A stretch of 64,000 nt of DNA from an uncultured SAR324 cluster bacterium (GCA_905182865.1 CAJJCY010000003.1:457740-521739), one strand, 5' to 3'; shown: positions 47,061 through 55,736, counted from the stretch's first letter. Translations and numbers: made by a program. Notes: generated from the letters alone by a model not told the origin.

Positions 47061-47069
47061 TGTTGTATT

Positions 47070-48626
47070 TCAAACTCCACCAAGGGCCGATTTTTGTATT
47101 GGTGTAGCTGGACTGAGGCCTTTGGAGCGAATTGCCAGCCGATTGAGGGCATTAAGAAAAGCGAGGGCACTGGCAACAACGATGTCTGTGTGAGCCCCGC
47201 GTCCGGTGATGGGCACACCGTCTTTTTCAACACCTACGCTCACTTCACCCTGTGCATCGGTTCCACCGGTGATGGCTTTCACCACGTAGGATGTGAGCGT
47301 GCACTGAATGCCTGTAATTTCTTTAATCGTGTTCAGTGCTGCATCAACGGGCCCGTCTCCGAAGCTGGCTTTTTTGAAAACCTCACCATCAATTTTCATT
47401 GATATTGTTGCAGTTGGAACAGCTGTCGTTCCGGATGTCACAATCAGATCTTCCAAAGAATATTTGTCCGTCTGCTTGCCTATTCCATGTGTTACCAGTG
47501 CCTCAATGTCTTCGTCAAAAACCTGTTTTTTGAGGTCAGCAAGCCGTTTAAATTCTTTAAAAATATGATTCAGATCAATGTCGTTGAGATCAAAACCCAA
47601 CTCCTTGATCCGTTCCCCAAGGGCAAAGCGTCCAGAATGCTTACCCATCACCAAACTGCTGGACTTGATACCCACTGACTGTGGAGTCATGATCTCGTAA
47701 GTCAAAGGATTTTTTAGCACTCCGTGCTGGTGAATTCCTGCCTCATGCGCAAAGGCATTTGCGCCAACAATCGCTTTATTTGGTTGAACATCTACTCCGG
47801 TAATTTTTGAAAGCAGTTTGCTGGATGGAAAAAGCTGCTCCGTTACAATGTCGCTTTCAAAACCAAAATACTCCTGACGTGTTTTTAGTGCCATCACTAA
47901 TTCTTCAAGTGAAGCATTTCCTGCACGTTCGCCGATACCATTTATTGTACATTCGATTTGCCTTGCTCCTGCACGAACTGCAGCCAGGGAATTTGCTACT
48001 CCCAATCCCAAATCGTTGTGACAGTGCACAGAAAAAGTAACCTTGTCCGCATTGTAAACTTCATTCCGGAGACGTGTGATTAAGTCAAACATTTCATCCG
48101 GAGTGGTGTAACCAACCGTGTCCGGAATGTTCAGGATTGTAGCACCTGCACGTACTGTCTCGGACAATACTTCAACCAAAAATTCCGGATCACTGCGTGT
48201 TGCGTCTTCTGGACTGAACTCTACATTATCCGTAGCTTTTTTTGCACGTTCCACTGCTGCGACAGCCATTGCTTTCACGTCTTTAGGCTCCATCTGCAGC
48301 TTATGCTTCATGTGTAAATCGCTGGTTGAAATGAAAGTATGAATGCCCCAGTTTTTCGCATCACCCAAAGCTTCAATTGCAGAGTCGATGTCATTTTTTG
48401 ATGCACGGCAGAGTGAAACAACGGTTGAGTTTGTTATTTGCCGTCCGATTTCCCGGACGCTCTCAAAGTCTCCTGGAGACGATGCAGCAAATCCGGCTTC
48501 AATTGTATTCACTCCCAGACGCTCCAGTTGTTTGGCAAGGGTCAGCTTTTCATCTGCTGACATTGAACATCCGGGGGATTGCTCTCCATCACGGAGAGTC
48601 GTATCAAAGAACTTTACCTTTTCCAT
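47070..48626 (-). CDS. leuA: 2-isopropylmalate synthase
   Basis: LeuA condenses acetyl-CoA with 2-oxoisovalerate, the first step of leucine synthesis. The catalytic core has VKFFDTTLRDGEQSPGC, TVGYTTPDEM, FSVHCHNDLGLGVANSLAAV with the metal-binding HxH, and HEAGIHQHGVLKNPLTYEIM. The C-terminal LeuA-dimer regulatory domain (about 380-518) includes GDGPVDAALNTIKEITG, the leucine-feedback site. Start at 48626 is supported by TAAGGAG four to ten bases upstream; the longer TTG start at 48641 would lie upstream of that site. A hairpin with a T-tract, and a second hairpin closer to the start, lie in the leader. Confidence 0.95.
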   Translation of the reverse strand: MEKVKFFDTTLRDGEQSPGCSMSADEKLTLAKQLERLGVNTIEAGFAASSPGDFESVREIGRQITNSTVVSLCRASKNDIDSAIEALGDAKNWGIHTFISTSDLHMKHKLQMEPKDVKAMAVAAVERAKKATDNVEFSPEDATRSDPEFLVEVLSETVRAGATILNIPDTVGYTTPDEMFDLITRLRNEVYNADKVTFSVHCHNDLGLGVANSLAAVRAGARQIECTINGIGERAGNASLEELVMALKTRQEYFGFESDIVTEQLFPSSKLLSKITGVDVQPNKAIVGANAFAHEAGIHQHGVLKNPLTYEIMTPQSVGIKSSSLVMGKHSGRFALGERIKELGFDLNDIDLNHIFKEFKRLADLKKQVFDEDIEALVTHGIGKQTDKYSLEDLIVTSGTTAVPTATISMKIDGEVFKKASFGDGPVDAALNTIKEITGIQCTLTSYVVKAITGGTDAQGEVSVGVEKDGVPITGRGAHTDIVVASALAFLNALNRLAIRSKGLSPATPIQKSALGGV

Positions 48627-48630
48627 ACAT

Positions 48631-48637
48631 CTCCTTA
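48631..48637 (-). promoter_or_regulatory. Shine-Dalgarno of leuA
   Basis: TAAGGAG on the minus strand, a few bases before ATG codons at 48630 and 48626. It excludes the longer TTG start at 48641. Confidence 0.7.
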
Positions 48638-48668
48638 CCAATTATGCACAGCCTCATGGCTGCGGTTA

Positions 48669-48694
48669 CAAAAAGCCTGAACCAACACGGTTCA
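48669..48694 (-). terminator. Hairpin with T-tract in the leuA leader (terminator or attenuator)
   Basis: On the minus strand TGAACC and GGTTCA form a 6-bp stem with a GTGTT loop, followed by GGCTTTTTG. It ends about 43 bp before the leuA ATG. A second hairpin (GCAGCC ATGA GGCTGT) follows it and comes close to the Shine-Dalgarno. It could terminate the dcd-like remnant upstream or attenuate leuA. No Leu-codon-rich leader peptide stands out. Confidence 0.5.
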
Positions 48695-48954
48695 AGCGCC
48701 AAAAATCAGGTAGATCCGCCTGACAAAAATAAGCTTATGTAAATTCTGGATCCACCTCAAGACGACTTGGAGTGGCTCCGCTTGCACCTGCTTATGCGGA
48801 ACGGATTCGCCCAGAACTATTTTATCTTTTTCTGGTTCCGGCCAACTGAATGAATCTGAAAGAGTCAAATCCACGCTGGAAGGACCAATTGTTAAACCGG
48901 GAGTAAAAAACCGTCTTCCACTAATTTTTTAATGCCGATATCAGGAATAATCAC
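48692..48954 (-). pseudogene. dCTP deaminase-like remnant (N-terminal part only)
   Basis: From a GTG at 48954 the minus strand reads VIIPDIGIKKLVEDGFF, then in the next frame FTPGLTIGPSSVDLTLSDSF and SWPEPEKDKIVLGESV. This resembles the start of the Dcd/dUTPase family, in which xxDxxIxxLxxxGxLxxxxxxIxPxSxDLxL is the opening motif. The remaining two-thirds of the enzyme, including the catalytic Glu region, is absent; the frame ends VRRIYLIFGA near 48692. One frameshift is also present. It is probably a gene relic. Distant resemblance only, so moderate confidence. Confidence 0.45.
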
Positions 48955-49047
48955 TTTTGAATGAAAAGAAAAATTAGGTTAAATCAAGGCATAATTTATG
49001 CGTTTACTACAATAAACTTATCATACTAAAAACATACTTGAAAGCAA

Positions 49048-49269
49048 ATGTTAATATCAGATTTAAAAAGACCATGCACTGAATGTGACAGCAGCGGATT
49101 TCAGGCAGGATTCGATGAATGGGGAAGCATCCAGACTAACCTCCGCCAGTTCTGTCCGGGTTGCACAGGAAAAGGATACAATCTTACAGAACTGGGAGAT
49201 AATTTGTGGAAATTATACAGTCCGATGATTCAGGACTTGATTCGTGAAGAAATACAGAAAAAGGGCTGA
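49048..49269 (+). CDS. Small two-CxxC protein, DnaJ-zinc-finger-like
   Basis: A 73-residue protein with two Cys pairs: RPCTECDSSGFQAG and QFCPGCTGKGYNLTEL. CxxCxxxG followed by CxxCxGKG resembles one DnaJ-type zinc-binding half-repeat pair and would bind one zinc ion. The rest is a short acidic helix (IQDLIREEIQKKG). No known partner is adjacent. It could be a small RNA- or protein-binding factor. The start is ATG with a long A-rich leader. Confidence 0.65.
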   Translation: MLISDLKRPCTECDSSGFQAGFDEWGSIQTNLRQFCPGCTGKGYNLTELGDNLWKLYSPMIQDLIREEIQKKG

Positions 49270-49280
49270 ATGCCGAATGA

Positions 49281-50003
49281 TTAAAATCCAAAGCCTTTCA
49301 TAATAAATCCGGTTTCCTGAAGAAAATAGACTATCAATCCGCCAAGACAAAGAAACGGTGCAAAGGGAATTTGGGTTTGCAGCAGATCTGGAATGTTCTG
49401 ATTTGTCTTTCTTTGTCTGAGCAATGAAATGCCGCCAATAATGATTCCGCTCAAAGCTGCAATCAGCAGGACCGTTCCCAGTCCCTGCCAGCCAACCCAC
49501 AAACCAATCAAACCAAGCACTGCGGCATCACCTTCACCCAGTCCCTGACGGTGGCGGAAAGTTTCATACAAAAAACCAATGAAATAAAGAATTCCGGCTC
49601 CAATCAGCAATCCGGTCAGGGAATTCAGCATTTCTTGAGGCGCAAAAAATGAAAGCCACAACAAACGCAGTCCCATTGCCAAAGCTATCAGCCGTCCTTC
49701 TATCAATAGAGTTTTTCTGTCAATCCAGGCAATTCCAACAAGTGCTGTGATTAAAATAAGATCATTTAGAAATTCAGGGCTCCACTGCCTCCATTCACTG
49801 AGGGCCGCGGCCGTAATCGTCATTCCAATATAAATTCCCCAGTGCGAAAAAATATTTTGAAATATTTTGGCATTTTCCTGCAAAAGTTCCTCCGGTTCAG
49901 CTACGGATAACCTCCGGAAAAAACTCATCTCCCAGCGTTCAAGCATCCAGGCTAATCCAAATCCAATGATTGCGCCTCCGGCAAGGTTGGTTATTTCCTG
50001 CAT
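49281..50003 (-). CDS. Type IV prepilin peptidase (A24)
   Basis: A 240-residue polytopic aspartic protease. The two catalytic aspartates are in VGIAWIDRKTLLIEG and QGLGEGDAAVLGLIGLWVG; the second is a variant of the usual GxGDxK (GEGD). About seven membrane segments are visible. No N-terminal CxxC...CxxC methylase motif is seen, so it may process prepilins without the usual zinc site. It would serve the GspE/PilB-type ATPase at 21763. Its 3' end nearly meets the small Cys protein. Confidence 0.85.
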   Translation of the reverse strand: MQEITNLAGGAIIGFGLAWMLERWEMSFFRRLSVAEPEELLQENAKIFQNIFSHWGIYIGMTITAAALSEWRQWSPEFLNDLILITALVGIAWIDRKTLLIEGRLIALAMGLRLLWLSFFAPQEMLNSLTGLLIGAGILYFIGFLYETFRHRQGLGEGDAAVLGLIGLWVGWQGLGTVLLIAALSGIIIGGISLLRQRKTNQNIPDLLQTQIPFAPFLCLGGLIVYFLQETGFIMKGFGF

Positions 50004-50107
50004 TAAGGATTATGGTTTTAGTTTTAGCAATTTATGTAACTGAGGAATCGTTGGGTATTTCCGTCAGGCACGGACTTAATTAAAGTACTCTCTGTTGCCA
50101 TCATTTT

Positions 50108-51028
50108 TCAGGGGCTTGTGAATCTTACTTTTAGCAATCCATCCTGAACATCATTATAGCCGCTTTGATCCATTATTGAATGTAAGGTAACAGTACCCTC
50201 AAATGTACGGTCGTTTGAACGGGGCGGTGTAACTTCAATGGTGGTCTTTGCCTTGCCGTCCTTGTTGAGTCGAATGGAATCAGGTATCTTCAAATTGTAG
50301 TAGTTACTTTTTAAATATACTGAACCGGGGCGATCTACAGGACGATCTGTGCCGTATCGGACTATCTGAAAATGCAGATTTAGTTTTAGGGATCCCTTTC
50401 CCTTAAAAACAGGTGCTGAAGGTTCAATCCAGAGTTTCAGCTGATTCGGAATCAGACTAATTTTTTGTGGTAAAAAATCGTTTTTACGGACCTGATAGAG
50501 TCGTTGACCTGCAAGTAATTTAACGGAGGAACTCTTGTTAGAAACCTTGGCCATTCCGGAGGGTAGAGCAATGTCAATTCCGGTTTTTCCCCTTGAAAAT
50601 CTCAGAGAGGCATTTGAAAGCTGCAACCGCATACCTCCACCGCCGATTTCTACAGGATTTTTTCCACGCACAAAATGTCCCCAAAAACTACCTGTATGCA
50701 AGAACAGTCGATAACGCACCCAACGGTAGTTCCGGCTTTTTTTTGCGCCGATCGTTAGTTCTGTCTCACCAAACAATCGGACTTCAGAACCATCATTAAA
50801 AAATATAGTTGCCCTTCCTTTTTTTTCTGTCCGGACCCTGTAACGGCGCAGCAACATTTGTCCGTTGAATCCCTCAGTCATTTTTTTGGAGTATCCCGCT
50901 TTCACTTTAGCTTTTATCTGGGAAAGTACAGCTAAAGCGGGAACAGTTTTTGCCTGAGAAAGAACCGGAACGGTACTGCTCAGCAGGAAAAAACTGATCG
51001 TTAAAACACACCGGCGGATGGATTGCAT
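50108..51028 (-). CDS. Secreted FecR-domain protein
   Basis: About 306 residues from the ATG at 51028: a signal peptide (RRCVLTISFFLLSSTVPVLS, ending near AKT), then a FecR-type beta domain, with RYRVRTEKKGRATIFFNDGS and EVRLFGETELTIG, the usual gGrxxlxFxDGSxxxLxxxTxlxl pattern. After it there is a region with LKLWIEPSAPVFKGKGSLKL that may be another beta domain. No sigma factor or TonB receptor is adjacent, so this is likely a periplasmic or surface protein and not a FecR regulator. An upstream ATG at 51106 would overlap the neighbouring hydrolase-like gene and delay the signal peptide. Confidence 0.75.
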   Translation of the reverse strand: MQSIRRCVLTISFFLLSSTVPVLSQAKTVPALAVLSQIKAKVKAGYSKKMTEGFNGQMLLRRYRVRTEKKGRATIFFNDGSEVRLFGETELTIGAKKSRNYRWVRYRLFLHTGSFWGHFVRGKNPVEIGGGGMRLQLSNASLRFSRGKTGIDIALPSGMAKVSNKSSSVKLLAGQRLYQVRKNDFLPQKISLIPNQLKLWIEPSAPVFKGKGSLKLNLHFQIVRYGTDRPVDRPGSVYLKSNYYNLKIPDSIRLNKDGKAKTTIEVTPPRSNDRTFEGTVTLHSIMDQSGYNDVQDGLLKVRFTSP

Positions 51029-51042
51029 GTTATTGCGAAGAT

Positions 51043-51819
51043 TCAGTTTGAGCGTTCCCGACGGGTGAATTCCAGCAGAGGTTTTATAATTAAATCGGAA
51101 CTCCACAGTCCGTGACTATGTGTAACTTTTGGAAGGATCACATAACGTCCGTTGCGCAAACGCATACCGGCTTCCCGTACAGATAAAAATCGTGGTTCTG
51201 CCTTGGCGGTAAAAAGTAAAGTAGTGGTTCCCAGTGATTTCAAATCATCACCCAAACCTTCCCAGTTAATGGATGCTTCCAGACCGAGTGCGTATGCTTC
51301 CGAATTTCCTTCCAGGATAAGTTTTTCCTGTTCTTCAGATAAATGATCTAAAGAGTGCCATTGTTGAAGATAGGCACTCACATTCCCTGAGCGCAGTTTA
51401 TCCAGTTTTTCTGCCAGATATTTTGCTTCTTCCAGTTCCTGGTAAGGCTGTGCACCTACAGAAATCAATGAGCGAATTCGTCGGGGAAATTCTTTGGACA
51501 TTTGAAATCCAACCTGAGCACCCAAACCGACTCCAAAAAAAAATGCAAAATCGGCCTGTACTTCACGCATAATGTCCAGTATGTGCCTGATCCTGGAAGA
51601 AATGGTGTAGTGCGAAGAATCCTCGGGGGCATCGCTTAAACCTTGCCCGAGAGGTTCAATCATTACCAGCCGAAAATCCTTTTCCAACTGCCTCACATAT
51701 CCTTCTTCCTTCCAGGCACTCATAGGAATCAAGTGAGGCGGATGCAGCAACATCCAAGGACCTTTATCTCCAGCAAGTTCATAATGAATCTTTTGTTTAT
51801 TTGAAACAACAATTGACAT
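51043..51819 (-). CDS. Alpha/beta-hydrolase-fold protein, nucleophile Ser apparently lost
   Basis: A 258-residue alpha/beta hydrolase. The oxyanion strand reads GPWMLLHPPHLIPMSAWKEE, then MIEPLGQGLSDAPEDSSHYT. The nucleophile elbow, where GxSxG is expected, is FFFGVGLGAQVGFQM, so Ser is replaced by Gly (GVGLG). The last His is present in TKVTHSHGLWSS. Without the nucleophile it should not be a classic esterase; it may be a binding or regulatory protein, or use another residue. It lies between the FecR-domain gene and the LpxL-type gene, close to both. The frame is intact. Confidence 0.8.
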   Translation of the reverse strand: MSIVVSNKQKIHYELAGDKGPWMLLHPPHLIPMSAWKEEGYVRQLEKDFRLVMIEPLGQGLSDAPEDSSHYTISSRIRHILDIMREVQADFAFFFGVGLGAQVGFQMSKEFPRRIRSLISVGAQPYQELEEAKYLAEKLDKLRSGNVSAYLQQWHSLDHLSEEQEKLILEGNSEAYALGLEASINWEGLGDDLKSLGTTTLLFTAKAEPRFLSVREAGMRLRNGRYVILPKVTHSHGLWSSDLIIKPLLEFTRRERSN

Positions 51820-51849
51820 ATATCAGCTAAATTATTCAGGTTTTAAGTT

Positions 51850-52908
51850 TCAGGCTTTAATGTGTTTACCTGAGTCAAGTCTCTTCAGGAACTGTATTTC
51901 GTTTTGCTCTAATTCTTCCATTTTCTGCCGTTCCTCTTCAGAAGGACGATGTCTCCAGCGGCGGTGGAACCAAGCCCATTGCTGTGGATTTTCACGTATA
52001 CGCTGTTCCAGATGCAGATTCATTTTTCTCGTAACTGCATACACATCCTGTTCCATTTCATGATGTTGTCGGACAAAAGTGCCTAGTGTTTCAAATCTCA
52101 TTTTGAAAGTTCCATCTGTCTGGCGAATTACATTATAACTCACAACAGCTGCACCAGTTTTCAGGGCAAAGACTGCAGCACCAACAGGAGTTTTTGCCGG
52201 AATCCCAAAAAATGGAACCCATGTACTTAGTGCATTTGTATCCTGGTCAATGGCTAAAACCAACACTTCTTTGTTCCGGAGGCAGCCTAGTAGTTTTCTG
52301 ATTGCGGCAGATGTTCCACGACGTAGAATTTCCATATTCCCATTTTCACGCTGGCTCTCAATAAGTTTGTTAATTCGCGGATCAGGAAAATTCGTTGTTG
52401 CGGCTTTCATCTTCAGGCCTGTGCGTAGTGCATATGCAGAAATCAATTCCCAGTTCCCTGTGTGCATGGCCAATAGAATAACACCTTTTTCCGCGTGAAT
52501 TGCATTTGTCAGCGCTTCCTCATTTTCAACTTGAAGCAAATTAGCTTCATCGTGCAAAATCTGCGGTAAGCTCAAGAATTCGAAAAGCATTTGTCCAAAT
52601 TGACCAAAACACTCCTTCGTCCATTTTCTACGCTGAGCCGCATCTATTTCCGGAAAAATCAGTTTAAGCTGTTTTTCGACAATTCCCCGATCTTTTCTGA
52701 GAACCAAAAAAGCTAAACTTCCAATTACGCGTCCCAACTTTTGTAATTGTTTTAGAGGCAGTCTTCTCCCCAAATACAATCCAAAACGGAACACTGCGTA
52801 CTCAACTCCACGTCTCAGTGAAGTTGTCCAAGCCGGACGATTTTTTTTAAATTCATCGTATGTCGGCTCAAGTATTTTAGATTCTGTTTCTAGACTGTCA
52901 GAACTCAA
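51850..52908 (-). CDS. LpxL/HtrB-type lauroyl/palmitoleoyl acyltransferase
   Basis: A 352-residue membrane-associated acyltransferase. The catalytic HxxxxE motif is LLAMHTGNWELISAY; other marks are LVLAIDQDTNALSTWVPFFG and the C-terminal ENPQQWAWFHRRWRHRP, which is the family end motif. It transfers an acyl chain to a lipid A precursor and thus implies LPS with an acylated lipid A. One membrane segment is near the N-terminus. Substrate chain length is not readable. It lies downstream of thrC on the same strand. Confidence 0.9.
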   Translation of the reverse strand: MSSDSLETESKILEPTYDEFKKNRPAWTTSLRRGVEYAVFRFGLYLGRRLPLKQLQKLGRVIGSLAFLVLRKDRGIVEKQLKLIFPEIDAAQRRKWTKECFGQFGQMLFEFLSLPQILHDEANLLQVENEEALTNAIHAEKGVILLAMHTGNWELISAYALRTGLKMKAATTNFPDPRINKLIESQRENGNMEILRRGTSAAIRKLLGCLRNKEVLVLAIDQDTNALSTWVPFFGIPAKTPVGAAVFALKTGAAVVSYNVIRQTDGTFKMRFETLGTFVRQHHEMEQDVYAVTRKMNLHLEQRIRENPQQWAWFHRRWRHRPSEEERQKMEELEQNEIQFLKRLDSGKHIKA

Positions 52909-52953
52909 AATTTAGCTATCGTCTGTCTGTTTCAGTTATCATGGCTAAGGCTG

Positions 52954-54345
52954 TTAACTCGGGGCTTCGAGCGTTTCGAGCACCACTTGCTTTATCGTTT
53001 CCGGATCAGCCGCAACCGTTTTACTGCGCGTTTCCAGGTTTGTAAGTTGAGATAATTCAACCGGTAATTCCGGTTCGGAACCCAGGGCCTTCCGGATTGC
53101 GTCTCCAAACTTGGCAGGATGTGCGCAGGCTAAACAAATGACGGGCGTCTGGATATCATTTTTTTCTGCGGCACGAACACCAACTGCAGAATGTGGATCC
53201 AGTAAATATCCATTTTCCTGATTAAACCGGCTCACCATTTCCAAAATCTCCTCGTCGTTTACAAGTGCAGATACAAAGTCGTTTTGAGCTTTTTTGAGGA
53301 GATCGTTCCCAAACGCCAATTTACCGTTACTTTCAAAAGCATCCATCCAGGACTGCAGTTGTTCAGAGGATCTTCCTGCAAGCTCGAAAAGATAACGTTC
53401 AAAATTGCTGGAAATTTGAATGTCCATTGAGGGACTTAAGGTTTCTTTAACAGCAGTTTTTTTGTATTCACCATTGCAGAAAAAGCGGTGCAGAATGTCA
53501 TTTTCATTTGTTCCTACAACAAGCTTATCGATTGGCAGGCCCATTCGCTTGGCATAATATCCGGCCAGCACATTGCCAAAATTTCCAGTTGGTACTGCAA
53601 AACTAACAAACTCGGAATTATCTCTGGTCACTTGAAACCAGGCGTAAAAATAATATACAATTTGTGCCAGAATTCGAGCCCAGTTGATGGAGTTGACTGA
53701 GCCCAAATGATAACTGTGCTTGAATTCCTGATCATTAAAAAGTGCTTTCACAATCGCTTGCGCGTCATCAAATGAACCTTCGATGGCCAGATTGTGGATG
53801 TTTGAGTCAAGAACTGTTGTCATTTGCAATTCCTGAATTGGGCTGACCCGTCCTTTTGGATGAAGCATGAATACATCTACGCCTTTTTTCCCACGCATTC
53901 CGTGGATGGCGGCACTTCCGGTGTCTCCTGAGGTTGCACCTATAATTCTCAAAGGATGGTCACGCTTTGCCAGGAAACACTCAAAAAGGTTACCTAAAAA
54001 CTGCAGGGCCACGTCTTTGAACGCAAAGGTCGGTCCATGAAACAATTCTAAAATATGAATCTGACCCACTGATTTAACAGGAGTTATTTTAGGGTGACGA
54101 AAGTTGGTATAGCTTCTCTGTACCAAAGGTGCGAATTCTTCCCGTGGAATTCGCCCACTGGTAAAGAGCATCATAATTTCCAGACTCAATTCACTAAAAC
54201 TTAATGCTCTCCATTCGTGGAACTTGTTCTTTACTTGTGGAAATTCATCCGGAACCAGCAAACCGCCGTCGTCTGCAAGACCCATCATTACTGCCTCCTC
54301 AAAAATAAGGTTTTTGTCTTGCCCACGTGTACTTGAATAACGCAT
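52954..54345 (-). CDS. thrC: Threonine synthase
   Basis: A 463-residue PLP enzyme that makes threonine from O-phosphohomoserine. The PLP lysine is in FHGPTFAFKDVALQF; the phosphate-binding region is RIIGATSGDTGSAAIHG. The N-terminal RYSSTRGQDKNLIFEEAVM and the C-terminal AEKNDIQTPVICLACAHPAK are typical of the long (class II, fungal/E. coli-like) form. The length is normal and the frame intact. It is divergent from the small secreted gene at 54455. Confidence 0.95.
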   Translation of the reverse strand: MRYSSTRGQDKNLIFEEAVMMGLADDGGLLVPDEFPQVKNKFHEWRALSFSELSLEIMMLFTSGRIPREEFAPLVQRSYTNFRHPKITPVKSVGQIHILELFHGPTFAFKDVALQFLGNLFECFLAKRDHPLRIIGATSGDTGSAAIHGMRGKKGVDVFMLHPKGRVSPIQELQMTTVLDSNIHNLAIEGSFDDAQAIVKALFNDQEFKHSYHLGSVNSINWARILAQIVYYFYAWFQVTRDNSEFVSFAVPTGNFGNVLAGYYAKRMGLPIDKLVVGTNENDILHRFFCNGEYKKTAVKETLSPSMDIQISSNFERYLFELAGRSSEQLQSWMDAFESNGKLAFGNDLLKKAQNDFVSALVNDEEILEMVSRFNQENGYLLDPHSAVGVRAAEKNDIQTPVICLACAHPAKFGDAIRKALGSEPELPVELSQLTNLETRSKTVAADPETIKQVVLETLEAPS

Positions 54346-54454
54346 TATTTTGTTGTATGTTTGTACTTCTGAAACTGTTTTCTGTCACCATTCATTTCGG
54401 ATGAATGACAGTGGTTTTTCGTATTGGTTAGTAAATCTCCAAGTCAATTGGCCG

Positions 54455-55009
54455 ATGTCATTCCCAAAACAATTATTTTTGCTCTTTTTTTTCATTTCTG
54501 GCAGCATCCAGGTTTTTGGGGCATCATTCCCAGTACTCCCAGAGGTTCAAGTCTATCATACTGTTGGAAGTAGAGGAAGCAATTACAGCACCGGAGCACT
54601 TGGATTGTCACTTCATCTTTATGATGAACCTACCGGTCCCGGACGTTATCTGCACTTGCTGGCTTTAAGCATTCCCGCAAAAACTGCTGCCTGGAAAAGC
54701 AGGGTTGGAGATCTCTTTTTGAGTGAAAACGGGACCGGTTTTGAAATTGGGATACATGATCAATGGGTGTCTCCATCCGGGAAAGGGGCAACCTTATCTT
54801 TGCGGAAAATCCAGTGGCCCAAGGTTCGTCAGGGAGACACTGATATAGGTGAAGCAACTTCTGACATTCTTCACATGGGATGGAGCTGGATCTCAGGGAC
54901 TCCCATTATTACGGTGTGGCTTATGGGACTGGATATTGCGACACTGAATCTTCCACATGACCGGAAACTGGAAATGCAGTTTGCACTGGGAATGCGGACG
55001 GCTTTTTGA
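54455..55009 (+). CDS. Small secreted or periplasmic protein, unknown
   Basis: The frame is open from 54350, but the ATG at 54455 gives a signal peptide (MSFPKQLFLLFFFISGSIQV, cut near FGA). The mature part, about 160 residues, is beta-rich with Trp and Gly (MGWSWISGTPIITVWLMGLD). I do not recognise a family. It is followed closely by the MaoC-type gene, in the same direction. Confidence 0.68.
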   Translation: MSFPKQLFLLFFFISGSIQVFGASFPVLPEVQVYHTVGSRGSNYSTGALGLSLHLYDEPTGPGRYLHLLALSIPAKTAAWKSRVGDLFLSENGTGFEIGIHDQWVSPSGKGATLSLRKIQWPKVRQGDTDIGEATSDILHMGWSWISGTPIITVWLMGLDIATLNLPHDRKLEMQFALGMRTAF

Positions 55010-55023
55010 TTTTTACCACATTT

Positions 55024-55512
55024 ATGAGTTTGATGTCTAAGACCAAGTTGCCAGCTTCAAAGGAGGAGTGGTTTTTTGAGAATTATAAACAGGACGCAGT
55101 CTTTGAATTTGGACCTGTTGAGGTAGAAGAAGAAGAGGTAATCAAATTCGCTAGACGCTATGATCCTCAACCTTTTCACATAGACCCTGAAGCCGCAAAA
55201 AAAAGTCCTTACAAAGGACTGATCGCGAGTGGCTGGCAGACCTGTGCCTATGTAATGCGGGAGTTGGTTGAGCATTACTTCTCACCTGTTTCGAGTCTGG
55301 GCTCTCCGGGGATTGATGAACTGCGTTGGATTTTGCCGGTGCGTCCGGGAGACAAACTCATGGTCCGAGCCACCACTATCGAAACAAAACTTTCAAGGTC
55401 AAAGCCCGACAGAGGAATTGTCCGCACATTTATTGAGGCCATCAATCAGCAGCAGGAAGTTGTCATGAGCTTTAAATCAGTGAATTTTATGCTTTGCCGT
55501 AAAAAAACCTAG
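55024..55512 (+). CDS. MaoC-like (R)-hydratase/dehydratase
   Basis: A hotdog-fold enoyl-CoA hydratase of about 162 residues. The active-site segment is IKFARRYDPQPFHIDPEAAK, with the Asp-His pair typical of MaoC, and GLIASGWQTCAYVMRELVE follows. It would hydrate an enoyl-CoA to an (R)-3-hydroxyacyl-CoA or act on a related thioester. A TTG at 55006 could add six residues and overlaps the previous stop; ATG at 55024 is preferred. The substrate is unknown. Confidence 0.87.
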   Translation: MSLMSKTKLPASKEEWFFENYKQDAVFEFGPVEVEEEEVIKFARRYDPQPFHIDPEAAKKSPYKGLIASGWQTCAYVMRELVEHYFSPVSSLGSPGIDELRWILPVRPGDKLMVRATTIETKLSRSKPDRGIVRTFIEAINQQQEVVMSFKSVNFMLCRKKT

Positions 55513-55736
55513 GGCATCTTCAGATACAATCCATCCTCCTCCTTTATTTTCTGAGCAGGTCATCCGTACATTCACAATAATTCTGAGGCTGATTTTTTGC
55601 AGCTGCTTTCGCAAAAATTTTGTTTTTGTTCGACCTTCTTTGACTGGCTGGGGCTCAGATAGACCTTGCAGTTGCCTTCGAAGAGTGATCTAATAACACC
55701 CTGATATTTTAAAAATAATTTTCAAAAAGTATAGTT

